From Alkalibacterium sp. MB6 (GTDB taxonomy: Bacteria > Bacillota > Bacilli > Lactobacillales > Carnobacteriaceae_A): a DNA stretch of 64,000 nucleotides. The notes below the pieces were generated by a model. The model made no database searches. It worked only from the letters and a program-made list of their open reading frames with translations, and was not told where the DNA came from. The stretch spans positions 17,864 through 81,863 of the forward strand of contig NZ_PREX01000010.1 of assembly GCF_009935905.1 (NCBI RefSeq). The letters are read 5' to 3'. Positions 9,300 through 18,794 of the stretch are shown here, in pieces (the stretch's first letter is position 1; each line of letters opens with the position of its first letter). A program made the translations under genes and the position numbers.

Positions 9300-9824
9300 T
9301 TAGGCATGTACGGATGCTAGTCTAAGCATCCAGTTTGTTAATTTGGCTTTAGCCCGTTGTCTGGCTGGATGAGATACTTCTTGTATTGCACAATATTTGT
9401 CCACGCACGTAACGACAAAACTTTCTTTATATCGTGGCAAACCTGTCGTTGTACATAAAAACATATGTTTTAAAATGATATCTTTTTCCAACTCACTTAG
9501 CTCTGTAATGAGCTCGGCGTTTTTAACAGCTAATTGTGGGTGTACGAAATTGTGAGACCCTTTTTCCATTGCCGCAATTTGAACTCTGTCTTCGTGAAAG
9601 AAATCGTGGAGCAAACCTGCTCTAGCAATTGCTCGAACGTTCAAATTCAATCGTTTAGCAATACGATAACTCATGTAAGAAACAAAAATAGAGTGGATTA
9701 AACGAGTCGTGTAGTGATGATGAGTAATGTCATCCAGTTTCAAGACATCTTCATTTTCCAGTAGATCTCCTACCAAGGCCATATACTCTTTATCATTTTC
9801 CCAAATCGAGCGAACAAATTCCAT
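9300..9824 (-). CDS. HD-domain phosphohydrolase
   Basis: A 174-residue HD superfamily protein, a metal-dependent phosphohydrolase whose substrate is unknown. The metal-site pattern is visible: TRLIHSIFVSYMSYRIAKRL supplies the first His, GLLHDFFHEDR gives the HD doublet, and DKYCAIQE supplies the last Asp. It resembles small stand-alone HD proteins of Lactobacillales. AAGGAG precedes the ATG by seven bases. No operon partner is evident. Confidence 0.75.
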   Translation of the reverse strand: MEFVRSIWENDKEYMALVGDLLENEDVLKLDDITHHHYTTRLIHSIFVSYMSYRIAKRLNLNVRAIARAGLLHDFFHEDRVQIAAMEKGSHNFVHPQLAVKNAELITELSELEKDIILKHMFLCTTTGLPRYKESFVVTCVDKYCAIQEVSHPARQRAKAKLTNWMLRLASVHA

Positions 9825-9980
9825 GGAACGTCTCCTTTATCTATCATTCAATGATGTGTGGTCTAGGCATTCTTGACCTTCTAATAGGCATTGTACAATG
9901 AATGGTCGTAAATTTAAAGGAATGTTAGTCAAGGAAAACCGTTTTCATGGGATTTGTGTCTATATTGTCATATTTAGCTC

Positions 9981-10736
9981 CTATCGATACAATGCAAACA
10001 TTAAAATACTGCCTGCAACGGCGACGTTGAGGGATTCGGCCTCTCCTTTGATCGGAATATACAAATTCTTGGTAGTCATCTTTAGTAAATCAGGATGAAC
10101 ACCATTTCCTTCATTTCCTACAATTAGCGCAAAGTTTTTTGGCGTTTTAATCATTTGGTAAGAAACGGCTCGGTCATCCAGAGCTGTTCCGTATACTGGA
10201 ATCTGTTTTTGCTTTAATTTTTCTGTCCAGTCATATAAGTCAGCGTGAATAACAGGAAGATGGAAATGGCTTCCCTGAGCTGAGCGAATGGTTTTCGGAT
10301 TATATAGATCCACCGAGCCTTTTCCAATAATGACTCCTTCAAAGCCTGCCGCATCAGCTGAACGAATCAATGTCCCGACGTTTCCTGGGTCTTGTACTTC
10401 ATCCAACATCAACAATGGTTTTTTTAAAGTTAGGGACTCTTCTGACTCGTTAATGTTTAAAATGGCCAGTATCCCTTGATTTGTGACCGCATCACTTAAT
10501 TCGTCAGCAACTTCTGTGGAAATAAGCACCGTCTCTTTTGAAATATAGTGGTCGTACTCAGCCACTTTATCTTCTCTAATGAGAATATGAGATAGGGACG
10601 CATTCGCTTTAAGCGCTTCTTCCACTAAATGTGCCCCTTCGATAATATACTGCTGTTGTTTTTTTCTACCTTTACGGGTTAAGAGTTTTTTCCATTCTTT
10701 CACCTGTTTATTTTGAATCGATTCTATTTTTTCCAT
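9981..10736 (-). CDS. SpoU/TrmH family RNA 2'-O-methyltransferase
   Basis: A 251-residue SPOUT methyltransferase, probably acting on rRNA (RlmB/YsgA-like). The N-terminal substrate-binding domain (about 1-95; KEWKKLLTRKGRKKQQQYIIEG) is followed by the knotted SpoU domain with DEVQDPGNVGTLIRSADAAG, ALIVGNEGNGV and IPIKGEAESLNVAVAGSI, the three family motifs. I place the start at 10736 (MEKIES), where homologues begin, with AGAGGA upstream; a 16-residue extension is possible but lacks a binding site. In many Firmicutes this gene lies next to pheS; here it is about 5 kb away. Confidence 0.88.
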   Translation of the reverse strand: MEKIESIQNKQVKEWKKLLTRKGRKKQQQYIIEGAHLVEEALKANASLSHILIREDKVAEYDHYISKETVLISTEVADELSDAVTNQGILAILNINESEESLTLKKPLLMLDEVQDPGNVGTLIRSADAAGFEGVIIGKGSVDLYNPKTIRSAQGSHFHLPVIHADLYDWTEKLKQKQIPVYGTALDDRAVSYQMIKTPKNFALIVGNEGNGVHPDLLKMTTKNLYIPIKGEAESLNVAVAGSILMFALYR

Positions 10737-10850
10737 ACCTAACTCACTTTCCTCTAGAAGGATGACTTTCTTTACTATAAGCATAAGCCAATCTGTTCAT
10801 TCGAACAAGCATCAGTTTAATCCCCATCTGTTTTATTTACTCATTTAACC

Positions 10851-10885
10851 AAAAAAAGAGAGGGGAAATGGTTTCCCCTCTCTTA
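10851..10885 (-). terminator. Terminator of the M23 hydrolase gene
   Basis: On the minus strand AGAGAGGGGAAA pairs with TTTCCCCTCTCT and runs into seven T residues, 17 bases past the stop. Confidence 0.85.
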
Positions 10886-10902
10886 CTTCATTCTATATTC
10901 TA

Positions 10903-12285
10903 TTATCTGAGGTAGCTCATTGGGTTAACTGGTGTACCATTGCGGTGAATTTCAAAGTGCAAGTGAACGCCAGTAGACGTTCCTGTTGTTCCCATTGTTC
11001 CTAATTGTTGCCCTTGAGATACTTGCTGACCAGGTGCTACAGTTAAACCTGGTGTCATGTGAGCATAAACAGATGAGTAGCCATCTCCGTGATCAATCAC
11101 AACGTGGTAGCCTAAACCGCCATCGTAAGACGCCGTGCGAACCGTTCCAGCACGAGACGCTCTGATCGGACCGCCTCCACCGAAGTCAACTCCAGCATGG
11201 AGACGAGTGCCTCCGTATACTGGGTGGGTTCTGTTACCAAAGCCAGATGTTAGGCGCCCTCCGGACGGACGAATCCATCCTGTGCTAGAAGGTGCGCTAC
11301 TACTTGACGAACTTCCTGAAGACGTCGCTGGTGTTGACGGTTTTGAAGCTGCTTGTGCTTTTTTACGAGCAGCGGCAGCTTCTGCCTGTGCTTTTGCTGC
11401 AGCAGCTGCTTCAGCTTCTCTTGCTCGTTTCTCTTCAGCTATCCGTTCTTCTTCGGCTCTGCGACGAGCTTCTTCAATAATGCGTTGTTGTTCTTTTTGC
11501 ATTTCTTTGCTTAAGTTACTTGTACGTTGCGCAATAACTGTCTGTTCGTTAATAAATGATTCTCTTTCTTTTGCAGTCATCTCAAAACGCTCAGCCACTT
11601 GGATAATTTTATCATCCAATTCCATACGTTGAGCAACTAAATTGTTTCGATCCACTTCAAGTTGTGCTTTAATGCTTTTAGCTTCTTCTTCTTCTGCTTT
11701 CACTTGTTCTTCAGCAGCTTCTAAAGCTAATTGGTCTTCCATTTGCGCTTGAACGATGTTTTGGTTAGCTGATACTAATTGGTTGATGACACCAATTCGT
11801 CCAATCAAGTCAGATAAATCTTCTGCCGACAGTATAATATCGATGAAGTCTCCTGGCTGACCATTTTTTTGAACGGAACGAGCTTGACGTTCTAACTGTT
11901 CATTACGTTGTTCAATTTGGTGAATCAGTTGAGCAATCTCTTCTTGCAAACGAGCGATCTCTTGTTCGATACGAACTATTTCTGCTTCTTTTTCAGAAAT
12001 ATTATTAATTAATTGATCGATGTTACCTTGTAGTGTAGCTACTTCTTTTTCTAATTGTGCTTTTTCTTCATTTAAAGCGTTCATGCGTTCTTCACGAGTC
12101 TTAATGTTGTGATTGACATCTTTTGAACGGTTATTTAATTCTTGTTGTTGTTGCTCTAGCTCTCTCATTCTAGATGATGAAGCATCTGCTTCATTGTTTC
12201 CTACTATAGGTGCTGCTAGCATTGCAGTCGCTAAAATGGCAAATAATCTTTTCTTATTCAATCTTATTACCCCAGTTTCTATCAT
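10903..12285 (-). CDS. Secreted M23 peptidoglycan hydrolase with coiled coil
   Basis: About 460 residues. A signal peptide (LNKKRLFAILATAMLAAP, with cleavage near EADASS) is followed by a long coiled coil (about 40-300) like the N-terminus of CwlO/PcsB proteins, which interacts with FtsEX. An Ala-rich stretch and a Ser-rich linker (about 300-340) lead to a C-terminal M23/LytM endopeptidase domain. Its zinc motifs are complete: HAGVDF for H-x3-D, and YAHM and HLHFE. The start may be the ATG at 12285 or an in-frame TTG eight codons later that has GGGG upstream. The domain should cut peptide cross-bridges during growth or division. Confidence 0.88.
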   Translation of the reverse strand: MIETGVIRLNKKRLFAILATAMLAAPIVGNNEADASSSRMRELEQQQQELNNRSKDVNHNIKTREERMNALNEEKAQLEKEVATLQGNIDQLINNISEKEAEIVRIEQEIARLQEEIAQLIHQIEQRNEQLERQARSVQKNGQPGDFIDIILSAEDLSDLIGRIGVINQLVSANQNIVQAQMEDQLALEAAEEQVKAEEEEAKSIKAQLEVDRNNLVAQRMELDDKIIQVAERFEMTAKERESFINEQTVIAQRTSNLSKEMQKEQQRIIEEARRRAEEERIAEEKRAREAEAAAAAKAQAEAAAARKKAQAASKPSTPATSSGSSSSSSAPSSTGWIRPSGGRLTSGFGNRTHPVYGGTRLHAGVDFGGGGPIRASRAGTVRTASYDGGLGYHVVIDHGDGYSSVYAHMTPGLTVAPGQQVSQGQQLGTMGTTGTSTGVHLHFEIHRNGTPVNPMSYLR

Positions 12286-12301
12286 TCTATTTTTGTTTTA
12301 G

Positions 12302-12840
12302 TTAATGTTATGTTTTTATATTTAGCTATCACGAGTGACTTAGTAAATTATTAAATTGTCTTATGTGCTTTTTGCACTAATAGAATCATATCATGAGATG
12401 GGAGTTCATAAGATTTAAATCTGATGACAAAAATCAGGGTTATTTGTTACATGTCTGTATTATATGGACAACTTTTGACAAAACGTAAAGCTTACAACCA
12501 TTGATATAACAGCGTTTCGGACTAATTTAACACGGCTATTTAGTCAATTTCATTTTTAGTCTAGTGAACAAAAAATGACAAATCAGAATGTGCCCTTAAC
12601 TATTATACTTAGTAACATCTACACTGTTGCAGCCGCTCTACTCTTTGAAAGCGAAGCCACTCGCATGTCCATATAGTTATAATTAGTTGTTTAAACCGAC
12701 GTTACTCCTTATTTTAGGCACTCAAACACTACACATATCTCTTGATAACCTAGTCTCCATGATTTGTTTTTACATAATAACTATTTCTACTTTCTATCTT
12801 TTTAGAAGTTTGCTATTCTAATTAAGCAGAGAAAGGAAGA
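12302..12840. other. Intergenic stretch without a recognised gene
   Basis: About 540 bases between divergent genes, AT-rich, with no open frame of convincing quality, no tRNA and no clear riboswitch. It must hold promoters for both flanking genes; I could not assign them with confidence. Confidence 0.5.
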
Positions 12841-12844
12841 TTTC

Positions 12845-13633
12845 ATGCTCTCTTTTAAACAGTTAGCAACCCATAGTTCTATTTATGACCAAAATGATTT
12901 CTTTATTCATTACTTTAATCCCGATGCACGTTTTAGATATGACTCGAATGTGTTTCAACTGTTAATCTCTCCTGTACGTGTAGAATTTGAATTGATTGAA
13001 GAAATGAACAGTCAGTTTTCATTTGACTTCGGTTTGTCTCATGTCAAATTTTATTGGCCAGAAAACCAAGGCATTTATCCGGACACTCTTGCCTATTTGA
13101 ATGAGAGCGACTATGGTTTGGAAAAGTTGGAGCTATACGCTATCCTTCCTAAATCCTTTAAAGCTGGACCAGTCGATCCGTTAATTAGGATAAGTAACGT
13201 GAGTAAAGAGTTACTTGACTCATTTAAAGCCATTAACTATATAGAAGATTTGACAATTTCCACAGCTTTCGCTGAACATAAGCAGTCTTTTTATGACCAA
13301 CTATTCAGTCAGTCTAACGTTTCATTTTTAATGGCGACTATCAATAATGACCCAGTCGGTTCAACCATTATTATTGAAGGTGAGGATACGATTGAAATTG
13401 ATGATCTCTTTACCTTGCCTAACTTTAGAAAACGTGGTGTTGCGACTGCTTTGCAACAAGCTGTAATGCAACGAGCACATCACGAACACAAAACCGTTAT
13501 ATTAGCCGCTGATGCTGAAGATTCGCCTAAACTAATGTATCAAAAACAAGGTTATGATTATATCAGCTTCAGAATCGGTGTCCAAAAAAAGATAGAGGAG
13601 GGCTTTGAATGGCCGTTACAACAAGACAATTAA
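12845..13633 (+). CDS. GNAT acetyltransferase with N-terminal extension
   Basis: A 262-residue protein. The C-terminal half (about 150-250) is a GNAT fold: GSTIIIEGEDTIEIDDLFTLPNFRKRGVATALQQAVMQRAH contains the acetyl-CoA pyrophosphate loop R-K-R-G-V-A, and KLMYQKQGYDYIS is the last strand and helix. The N-terminal 145 residues have no motif I recognise and may bind the substrate. GGAAG precedes the ATG. It overlaps the next gene by 25 bp, so the two are translationally coupled and probably act in the same process. Confidence 0.8.
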   Translation: MLSFKQLATHSSIYDQNDFFIHYFNPDARFRYDSNVFQLLISPVRVEFELIEEMNSQFSFDFGLSHVKFYWPENQGIYPDTLAYLNESDYGLEKLELYAILPKSFKAGPVDPLIRISNVSKELLDSFKAINYIEDLTISTAFAEHKQSFYDQLFSQSNVSFLMATINNDPVGSTIIIEGEDTIEIDDLFTLPNFRKRGVATALQQAVMQRAHHEHKTVILAADAEDSPKLMYQKQGYDYISFRIGVQKKIEEGFEWPLQQDN

Positions 13634-14652
13634 CACCTAAGGATTTCGATTTATACCAGTCCATGGAGACTGGTCTGGAAGAGGATTACATGCTCCGTGT
13701 TTTTAACCGTATTTCTCAAGGAGATAACGCCCTATTTGGCTTATTCGAAGATGAAACCCTTGTGGCTGTGGCAGGTTACACTGTTTTCGCTCAGGAATAC
13801 GTTATGCTCGGTCGACTAAGAAGTGACCGTCGCTACCGCAATATGGGTTATGGTACTAGAATTATTCAGTACGTCATCGATCAAGCTTTGGCTAACCCCT
13901 CGGTTGAATGGATTTGTGCCAACACTGAACAACACAACACACCTGCGCTTACTGTTTTAAAAAAGTTGAACATACCACCGATTGTGAGCTTATACGCTGC
14001 CCAGGCAACGGATGTGTCCCGTTTAGGATCGGATAAACAAGTGTGGAATGAAGTGAAGGACTTAGTAATTAAAAAGGAATGGATAAATCAGACTTACTTA
14101 AACCCGTCTTTTGAAGCTTCAATTTTCCCATTTGAAGCGTATTATCCTTTTCCAATTGGTGACTCGTTGTTTGAAGATCGCTTGAGTGACTGGAGGCTTT
14201 TTGAGAATGCTGAAAGGACTCGTTACTTATTAATGTGGGAAGAGAAAAAAGGTGATGATTTACTTCACGTTGTCTACCCATGGAATGATTTAGTTGAGCA
14301 AGCTGGTTTGTTTGAAACGATTCAATCAGAATTTGACAAAGCTAAAGACAAAGGCACCGCTTCTGTTATATGGATGGATTTAACTGAAGAAGACGCAGCG
14401 TCTCTACCTGACAGTCATCCTTTCGATCTTCCTTCTCCTTGGATTTTGCATGGTTTATCAAGAGAAGAGTTGGAAATCCAAATGGTGGAGCGCTCGATTA
14501 GTGAAGCTCGTTCGTTAATTTCTACTATTGAAGAAGAGTTGAAATCCTTAGATTCAAATTTAGAAAAAGAAGCACAGGATGTCCATTCTCTTCTATCAGC
14601 AAATGAACAAGTGATCAGCAACATCATAAAGGCTGAGCAAGAGGAAGACTAA
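13609..14652 (+). CDS. GNAT acetyltransferase with C-terminal coiled coil
   Basis: A 347-residue protein. The N-terminal GNAT domain (about 1-150) has MLGRLRSDRRYRNMGYGTRIIQYV, which holds the acetyl-CoA loop R-x-M-G-Y-G, and NTPALTVLKKL. A middle region (about 160-290) is of unknown type, and the last 55 residues (ERSISEARSLISTIEEELKS onward) are a predicted coiled coil, unusual for a GNAT enzyme and suggestive of oligomerisation. Its GAGGAG site lies inside the upstream acetyltransferase gene. Substrate unknown. Confidence 0.8.
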   Translation: MAVTTRQLTPKDFDLYQSMETGLEEDYMLRVFNRISQGDNALFGLFEDETLVAVAGYTVFAQEYVMLGRLRSDRRYRNMGYGTRIIQYVIDQALANPSVEWICANTEQHNTPALTVLKKLNIPPIVSLYAAQATDVSRLGSDKQVWNEVKDLVIKKEWINQTYLNPSFEASIFPFEAYYPFPIGDSLFEDRLSDWRLFENAERTRYLLMWEEKKGDDLLHVVYPWNDLVEQAGLFETIQSEFDKAKDKGTASVIWMDLTEEDAASLPDSHPFDLPSPWILHGLSREELEIQMVERSISEARSLISTIEEELKSLDSNLEKEAQDVHSLLSANEQVISNIIKAEQEED

Positions 14653-14684
14653 GGCTTAAAATCTAATTCTTATAATGACGACGA

Positions 14685-14722
14685 AAAAACCAGTCCATCA
14701 CTTAAGATGAACTGGTTTTTTT
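14685..14722. terminator. Bidirectional terminator
   Basis: AAAACCAGT pairs with ACTGGTTTT between the convergent acetyltransferase and oligoendopeptidase genes, with A and T runs on either side. Confidence 0.85.
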
Positions 14723-14731
14723 GCTCGTTTT

Positions 14732-16429
14732 TTAAAGGGCTGTATCGTCCACTGCTTCCAGTGCTTCGTCAATTGTTTTCACAACGTTTTCAAGTGAGCC
14801 TTCTTCGAAAGGTAAGCGAAGGCCAGCTGTTTCCACTGTTTCGAGGAAACTCTTCGTGCCGCCCGCTTTACAAATAGCCATGTAATCTATCCATGCCTGC
14901 TCGTCTTTATCAACGATGGCACGTTTCCAGAACTGCAGTGCGCAGATTTGTGCTAAGGTGTAATCGATGTAATAAAATGGCGAGGCAAAGATGTGGCCTT
15001 GTCTAAACCAATAGGTTCCTTTTGCTAAAAAGTCACTTTCAGAATAATCGCGTTCAGGTAAATACTGTGATTCTAATTTTTTCCAACTTGCTTTTCGTTC
15101 TTCAGGTGTCCAACTTGGGTTTTCGTATACTTCGTGTTGGAAATGATCGACGAGTACGCCATAAGGCAAGAATCGAATCGCTCCACTTAAGTGATCAAAC
15201 TTGTATTTTTCTGTTTGTTCTTTGAAAAACAGTTCCATCCACGGGTATGTGAAGAATTCCATACTCATGGAGTGAATCTCGCACGTTTCATAAGTTGGGA
15301 AGACGATTTCTGGCTGCTTAATCCAACGTGATTGATACACTTGGAAGGCATGTCCTGCTTCGTGAGTCAACACGTCAATATCTCCAGAGGTCCCGTTGAA
15401 ATTCGCAAAGATAAAGGGTGATTGATACTCAGGGATATACGTACAGTAGCCACCACTGGCTTTTCCTTCTTTAGACAATAAATCAACAAGATCACGGTCA
15501 AATAGGAAGTCAATGAACTCAGCTGTATCATCACTTAATTCGTGATACATTTTTCTTCCGTTCTCAATAATGTAATCTGGATCCCCTTGTGGCGTTGGGT
15601 TACCGTCTAAGAATTGCAAGGATGCATCATAATGTTTCATGTCCTCGATGCCAATACGTTTAGCTTGGCGTTTGGCCAATTTTTGTGTGACCGGCACAAC
15701 GTAATCAAGAACTTGTTTACGATAGACTTCTACTTTTTCACGGTCATAATCAAATCGTTTCATACGAATATAACCTAGTTCAACAAAATCTTTAAAGCCT
15801 AGTTTTTTCGCAATCGTGTCTCTAACGTTTACTAATTCATCGTATAAGTGATCAATTTTTTCTTCGTTTTCTTGGAAAAAGCTGAGTTGAGCTTCTGATG
15901 CCTCTTTTCTCACTTGGCGGTCTGTGTCTTGTAAGTAGGGTCCAAACTGAGACAGAGTTAATGTTTTCCCATCAAATTCAATCGCTGCAGAAGCAATTAG
16001 CTTTTGATAGTCACTACTTAACTGATTTTCCTTTTGCAATAAGTCGATGACGCTTGGATCAAACGCTTGCAATTCAAATGCCATATTTTGGAAAAAGGTA
16101 CGTGGGTAATCCTCCTTCAATTCTTCTATAAAAGGAGAATCCAATACTGCTTTATAATAGATTGTGGTTAATTCTTGGTAATATGGTGAGTATTCATTCC
16201 AGTAATTATCTTCTTCAGTATAAAACTCGTCAGTCGTATCGATTGAATAGCGAATAGACGCTAGTGTCGCCATACTATCCAAAGATGAGGTTAAATCAGA
16301 TACGGCATCAATGGCCTCTTTCACTTCGTCCAGAGATTCAGCCGTTTTCAATGTCTCAACTAAGTGAAGGAAGTCCTTCTTGAACAACTCATACTCTGGT
16401 CTCTCATAGGTGTAATCATTAAATTTCAT
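14732..16429 (-). CDS. pepF: M3 family oligoendopeptidase (PepF-like)
   Basis: A 565-residue zinc metallopeptidase of family M3. The catalytic motif is DVLTHEAGHAFQ (HExxH), followed by the downstream Glu within ETCEIHSMSMEFF; FYYIDYTLAQICALQFW is a conserved C-terminal element of the PepF branch. No signal peptide is seen, so it is cytoplasmic and should trim oligopeptides. The ATG at 16429 has AAGGAGG seven bases upstream. It is monocistronic and convergent with the acetyltransferase pair. The length matches the shorter M3 oligoendopeptidases of Firmicutes. Confidence 0.9.
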   Translation of the reverse strand: MKFNDYTYERPEYELFKKDFLHLVETLKTAESLDEVKEAIDAVSDLTSSLDSMATLASIRYSIDTTDEFYTEEDNYWNEYSPYYQELTTIYYKAVLDSPFIEELKEDYPRTFFQNMAFELQAFDPSVIDLLQKENQLSSDYQKLIASAAIEFDGKTLTLSQFGPYLQDTDRQVRKEASEAQLSFFQENEEKIDHLYDELVNVRDTIAKKLGFKDFVELGYIRMKRFDYDREKVEVYRKQVLDYVVPVTQKLAKRQAKRIGIEDMKHYDASLQFLDGNPTPQGDPDYIIENGRKMYHELSDDTAEFIDFLFDRDLVDLLSKEGKASGGYCTYIPEYQSPFIFANFNGTSGDIDVLTHEAGHAFQVYQSRWIKQPEIVFPTYETCEIHSMSMEFFTYPWMELFFKEQTEKYKFDHLSGAIRFLPYGVLVDHFQHEVYENPSWTPEERKASWKKLESQYLPERDYSESDFLAKGTYWFRQGHIFASPFYYIDYTLAQICALQFWKRAIVDKDEQAWIDYMAICKAGGTKSFLETVETAGLRLPFEEGSLENVVKTIDEALEAVDDTAL

Positions 16430-16532
16430 GTGGTGCCTCCTTAAGCTATTTATTTTATTTTAGTATAGCATAGACATAAGGAATTAAGGAGAAAGAGATT
16501 AATTTTTATTCATTTTTTTATGCCCTTACATC

Positions 16533-16576
16533 AAAAAAACAGCTCTTAAGGTTTCACAACCTAAAAGAGCTGTTTA
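16533..16576 (-). terminator. Terminator downstream of the lipoprotein gene at 16673
   Basis: On the minus strand AAACAGCTCTT and AAGAGCTGTTT pair, followed by seven T residues. Confidence 0.8.
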
Positions 16577-16672
16577 TTGTTAAATGATACCTTCTCTCCC
16601 TTGTCCGGTAAGCGATGACTCACTTAAAAAGTGAGTCGATATCATGTATTAAGACCATAAAAGCTGAACATT

Positions 16673-17227
16673 TTATTCTTCTACAGTAGTTTCGCCTTGA
16701 ACGTCTCCGTTAATTGAAGCTGAAGATTCAATATCTTCAGAAGCAAATGTTAAGTTACCAGTAATCACTGCTTCTTCTAATACGAATCCTTCTGCATCAA
16801 CATAAACGTCTCCGTCAACTGTACCGTTTTGAATACGGAAGTTTGGTGATTCAACAGTTAATGTTGGTACTGTAAGAGTGAATTCTCCAGTTACGTTACG
16901 ATCATCGTCTTGCTCATAAAGAGCTAATTTACGGTATTCATCGTTAGCTTCGTCTCCACCGTCGTGGAATGTGCCTGCTACAGTAATTTCTTCTTCAACT
17001 GTTACGTCAGCTGTTAAAGCAGTGATCCAATTTCCGTCAGCGCTTAATGAAGCAGCCACTTCTGCTGGGTCTGAAGTAATAGATGCTGCAGTTACTGCGT
17101 CTCCAGTTTCTTCTGTTGTATCTGCGCCGTTATCGGTAGTATCTCCACCGTTATCACATGCTGCTAAGAAGCCGCCTAGTGCTAAAACTGCTGCACCTGT
17201 TGCTAATCTCTTTTTAAATAATCCCAT
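16673..17227 (-). CDS. Lipoprotein, paralogue A of a tandem pair
   Basis: A 184-residue predicted lipoprotein: signal peptide with lipobox (LGGFLAAC), then an acidic Thr/Asp-rich linker (about 24-45), then a domain of short repeating strands (TLTVESPNFRIQNGTVDGDV, VDAEGFVLEEAVITGNLTF), which looks like a right-handed beta-helix or bactofilin-like turn pattern. The C-terminus ends in DVQGETTVEE. Its neighbour upstream (17425-17982) is a clear paralogue. I do not recognise a named family; an adhesive or polymer-binding surface role is only an inference from the fold pattern. Confidence 0.75.
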   Translation of the reverse strand: MGLFKKRLATGAAVLALGGFLAACDNGGDTTDNGADTTEETGDAVTAASITSDPAEVAASLSADGNWITALTADVTVEEEITVAGTFHDGGDEANDEYRKLALYEQDDDRNVTGEFTLTVPTLTVESPNFRIQNGTVDGDVYVDAEGFVLEEAVITGNLTFASEDIESSASINGDVQGETTVEE

Positions 17228-17424
17228 TGTTATCCCTTACCTTTCATTATGCAAAAATTGTATGACTAGTAGTGAAAGAAGAAGCGGAGAGATGACTTCA
17301 TCCGGACATGACTTCCTCGTTTCATACATAGTCCACTATATCGCAATGTTGTGAATGAGTCAACAATTTCACATACCACAATCCGTTGAGAAATCGTTTA
17401 TATCATCCTTATTAAAATCAACGA

Positions 17425-17982
17425 TTATTCTTCTTCTACTCTAATTTCGCCTGTAACGTCGCCTTCTTCTAATTCAGCTGATTCTTGTAATTCTTCGCTT
17501 CTAAAGATTAAGTCGCCTTCAATTGTTCCACCGATTAGACGGAATCTTTCAGCTTCTACATAAACGTCACCAGCGAATGTACCGTTTTGCAAGCGAGTGC
17601 CTTCGTTTTGAATGGTAATGCTTGGAGCTGTAAGAGTAAAGGTATCTGTCACATTACGATCAGCATCTTGAGTATATAAGGCTAACTTGCGTTCTGCTTC
17701 GCCATCGTTATTTGTTTTTCCACCAGCCATAACTAACTCTTCGTCAGACTCTACATCTCCTTCAAAGATTACAATCCATCCACCCTCTTCTGAAAGGCCT
17801 TCAAGTAATGTTTCTTCATCACTAACGACAGATTGAGTTGCACCCGTTGTTGCATCTGATTCTGCTGTTTCTGTTGTTTCTTCTGCGTCCGCACCTGTAT
17901 CTTCTTCTGTCGCTCCGTTATCGCAAGCAGCAAGTAACCCCATACTTGCAGTGATTAATAAAAGTTTGTTCAACTTTACCAT
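17425..17982 (-). CDS. Lipoprotein, paralogue B of a tandem pair
   Basis: A 185-residue predicted lipoprotein with lipobox (GLLAAC). It has the same plan as the next gene: an acidic Glu/Thr linker, the segment RKLALYTQDADRNVTDTFTL (matching RKLALYEQDDDRNVTGEFTL in paralogue A), then short strands (ITIQNEGTRLQNGTFAGDVY and GGTIEGDLIFRSEE), ending GDVTGEIRVEEE. The shared core is unmistakable, so this is a local duplication. It is separated from paralogue A by 197 bp, which leaves room for a separate promoter. Function unknown. Confidence 0.75.
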   Translation of the reverse strand: MVKLNKLLLITASMGLLAACDNGATEEDTGADAEETTETAESDATTGATQSVVSDEETLLEGLSEEGGWIVIFEGDVESDEELVMAGGKTNNDGEAERKLALYTQDADRNVTDTFTLTAPSITIQNEGTRLQNGTFAGDVYVEAERFRLIGGTIEGDLIFRSEELQESAELEEGDVTGEIRVEEE

Positions 17983-18077
17983 GTTGTGTTCCTCCTATTT
18001 GTGTTTAACTTCACATTAATAATACCACGATGTGCAAATATGTCAATATAAAGCTAGTGATAAGTTATCATGGAAAA

Positions 18078-18127
18078 CAAAAAACGATGAGAACAACCAA
18101 TTAAATGATTGTACTCATCGGTTTTTT
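18078..18127 (-). terminator. Terminator of the glutathione peroxidase gene
   Basis: CGATGAG pairs with CTCATCG around a partly paired loop, followed by a T-run on the minus strand. Confidence 0.75.
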
Positions 18128-18192
18128 ATCTTGTGAATGTTGGAACTATCGCTTTTTTTAAAATCTAACTTAATTGTGAACGGAATGTGTAA

Positions 18193-18675
18193 TTAATCAC
18201 GACTCGAGTTAACTAATCGGTTTAACTCCTCTTTTACCTTTTCGGGGCTTGTGGTAGGAGCAAACCTAATAATGTCTTTAGCGTGTGGCGTTACAATAAA
18301 CTTCGTGAAATTCCATTTAATGAGTTTATTGCCTGTTTCAGCTATTAACTTTTTGTATAGTGGATGAGCTTTTTGACCATTTACATTTATCTTTTCAAAC
18401 AAGGGAAACGTTAATTGATAATTCAGTTGACAAAATTCTTGTATCTCTTCATTGTCCAATGGCTCTTGATTCAAAAATTGATTGGATGGGAAACCGAGCA
18501 CGACAACATCTTGATCTTTAAATTCCTGATACAGTTCTTCTAACCCTTCTAATTGACCCACTAAGCCACATTTGCTGGCGGTGTTGACTATCACCATAAA
18601 TTTATCTTCAAATTCCGATAAATGGCACTTTTTTCCCTCTATTGTGTTAACTGTTATATCATATAGACTCATCAT
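18193..18675 (-). CDS. Glutathione peroxidase family thiol peroxidase
   Basis: A 160-residue Cys-type GPx. The peroxidatic Cys36 is in NTASKCG, the Gln of the catalytic tetrad is in FPSNQFLNQEP, and WNFTKF supplies Trp and Asn. The usual FPCNQF cysteine is Ser here, but Cys82 (EFCQLNY), the resolving Cys of thioredoxin-dependent members, is present. So it most likely reduces peroxides with thioredoxin rather than glutathione. The N-terminus has two adjacent Met codons (18675 or 18672). It is monocistronic, with its own terminator. Confidence 0.9.
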   Translation of the reverse strand: MMSLYDITVNTIEGKKCHLSEFEDKFMVIVNTASKCGLVGQLEGLEELYQEFKDQDVVVLGFPSNQFLNQEPLDNEEIQEFCQLNYQLTFPLFEKINVNGQKAHPLYKKLIAETGNKLIKWNFTKFIVTPHAKDIIRFAPTTSPEKVKEELNRLVNSSRD

Positions 18676-18721
18676 TTTTCCACCTTTTCTGTTGGTTGCT
18701 TTAATTTATTATAAATGGTAA

Positions 18722-18786
18722 ACAAAAAACGAACAGTGTTATTGAGTATGGGGAAACCCTTCTAACCAATAATCCTGTTCGTTTTA
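18722..18786 (-). terminator. Terminator of the catE-like gene
   Basis: AAAACGAACAG pairs with CTGTTCGTTTT across a long partly structured loop, then a T-run on the minus strand. Confidence 0.75.
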
Positions 18787-18794
18787 TCTATTCC

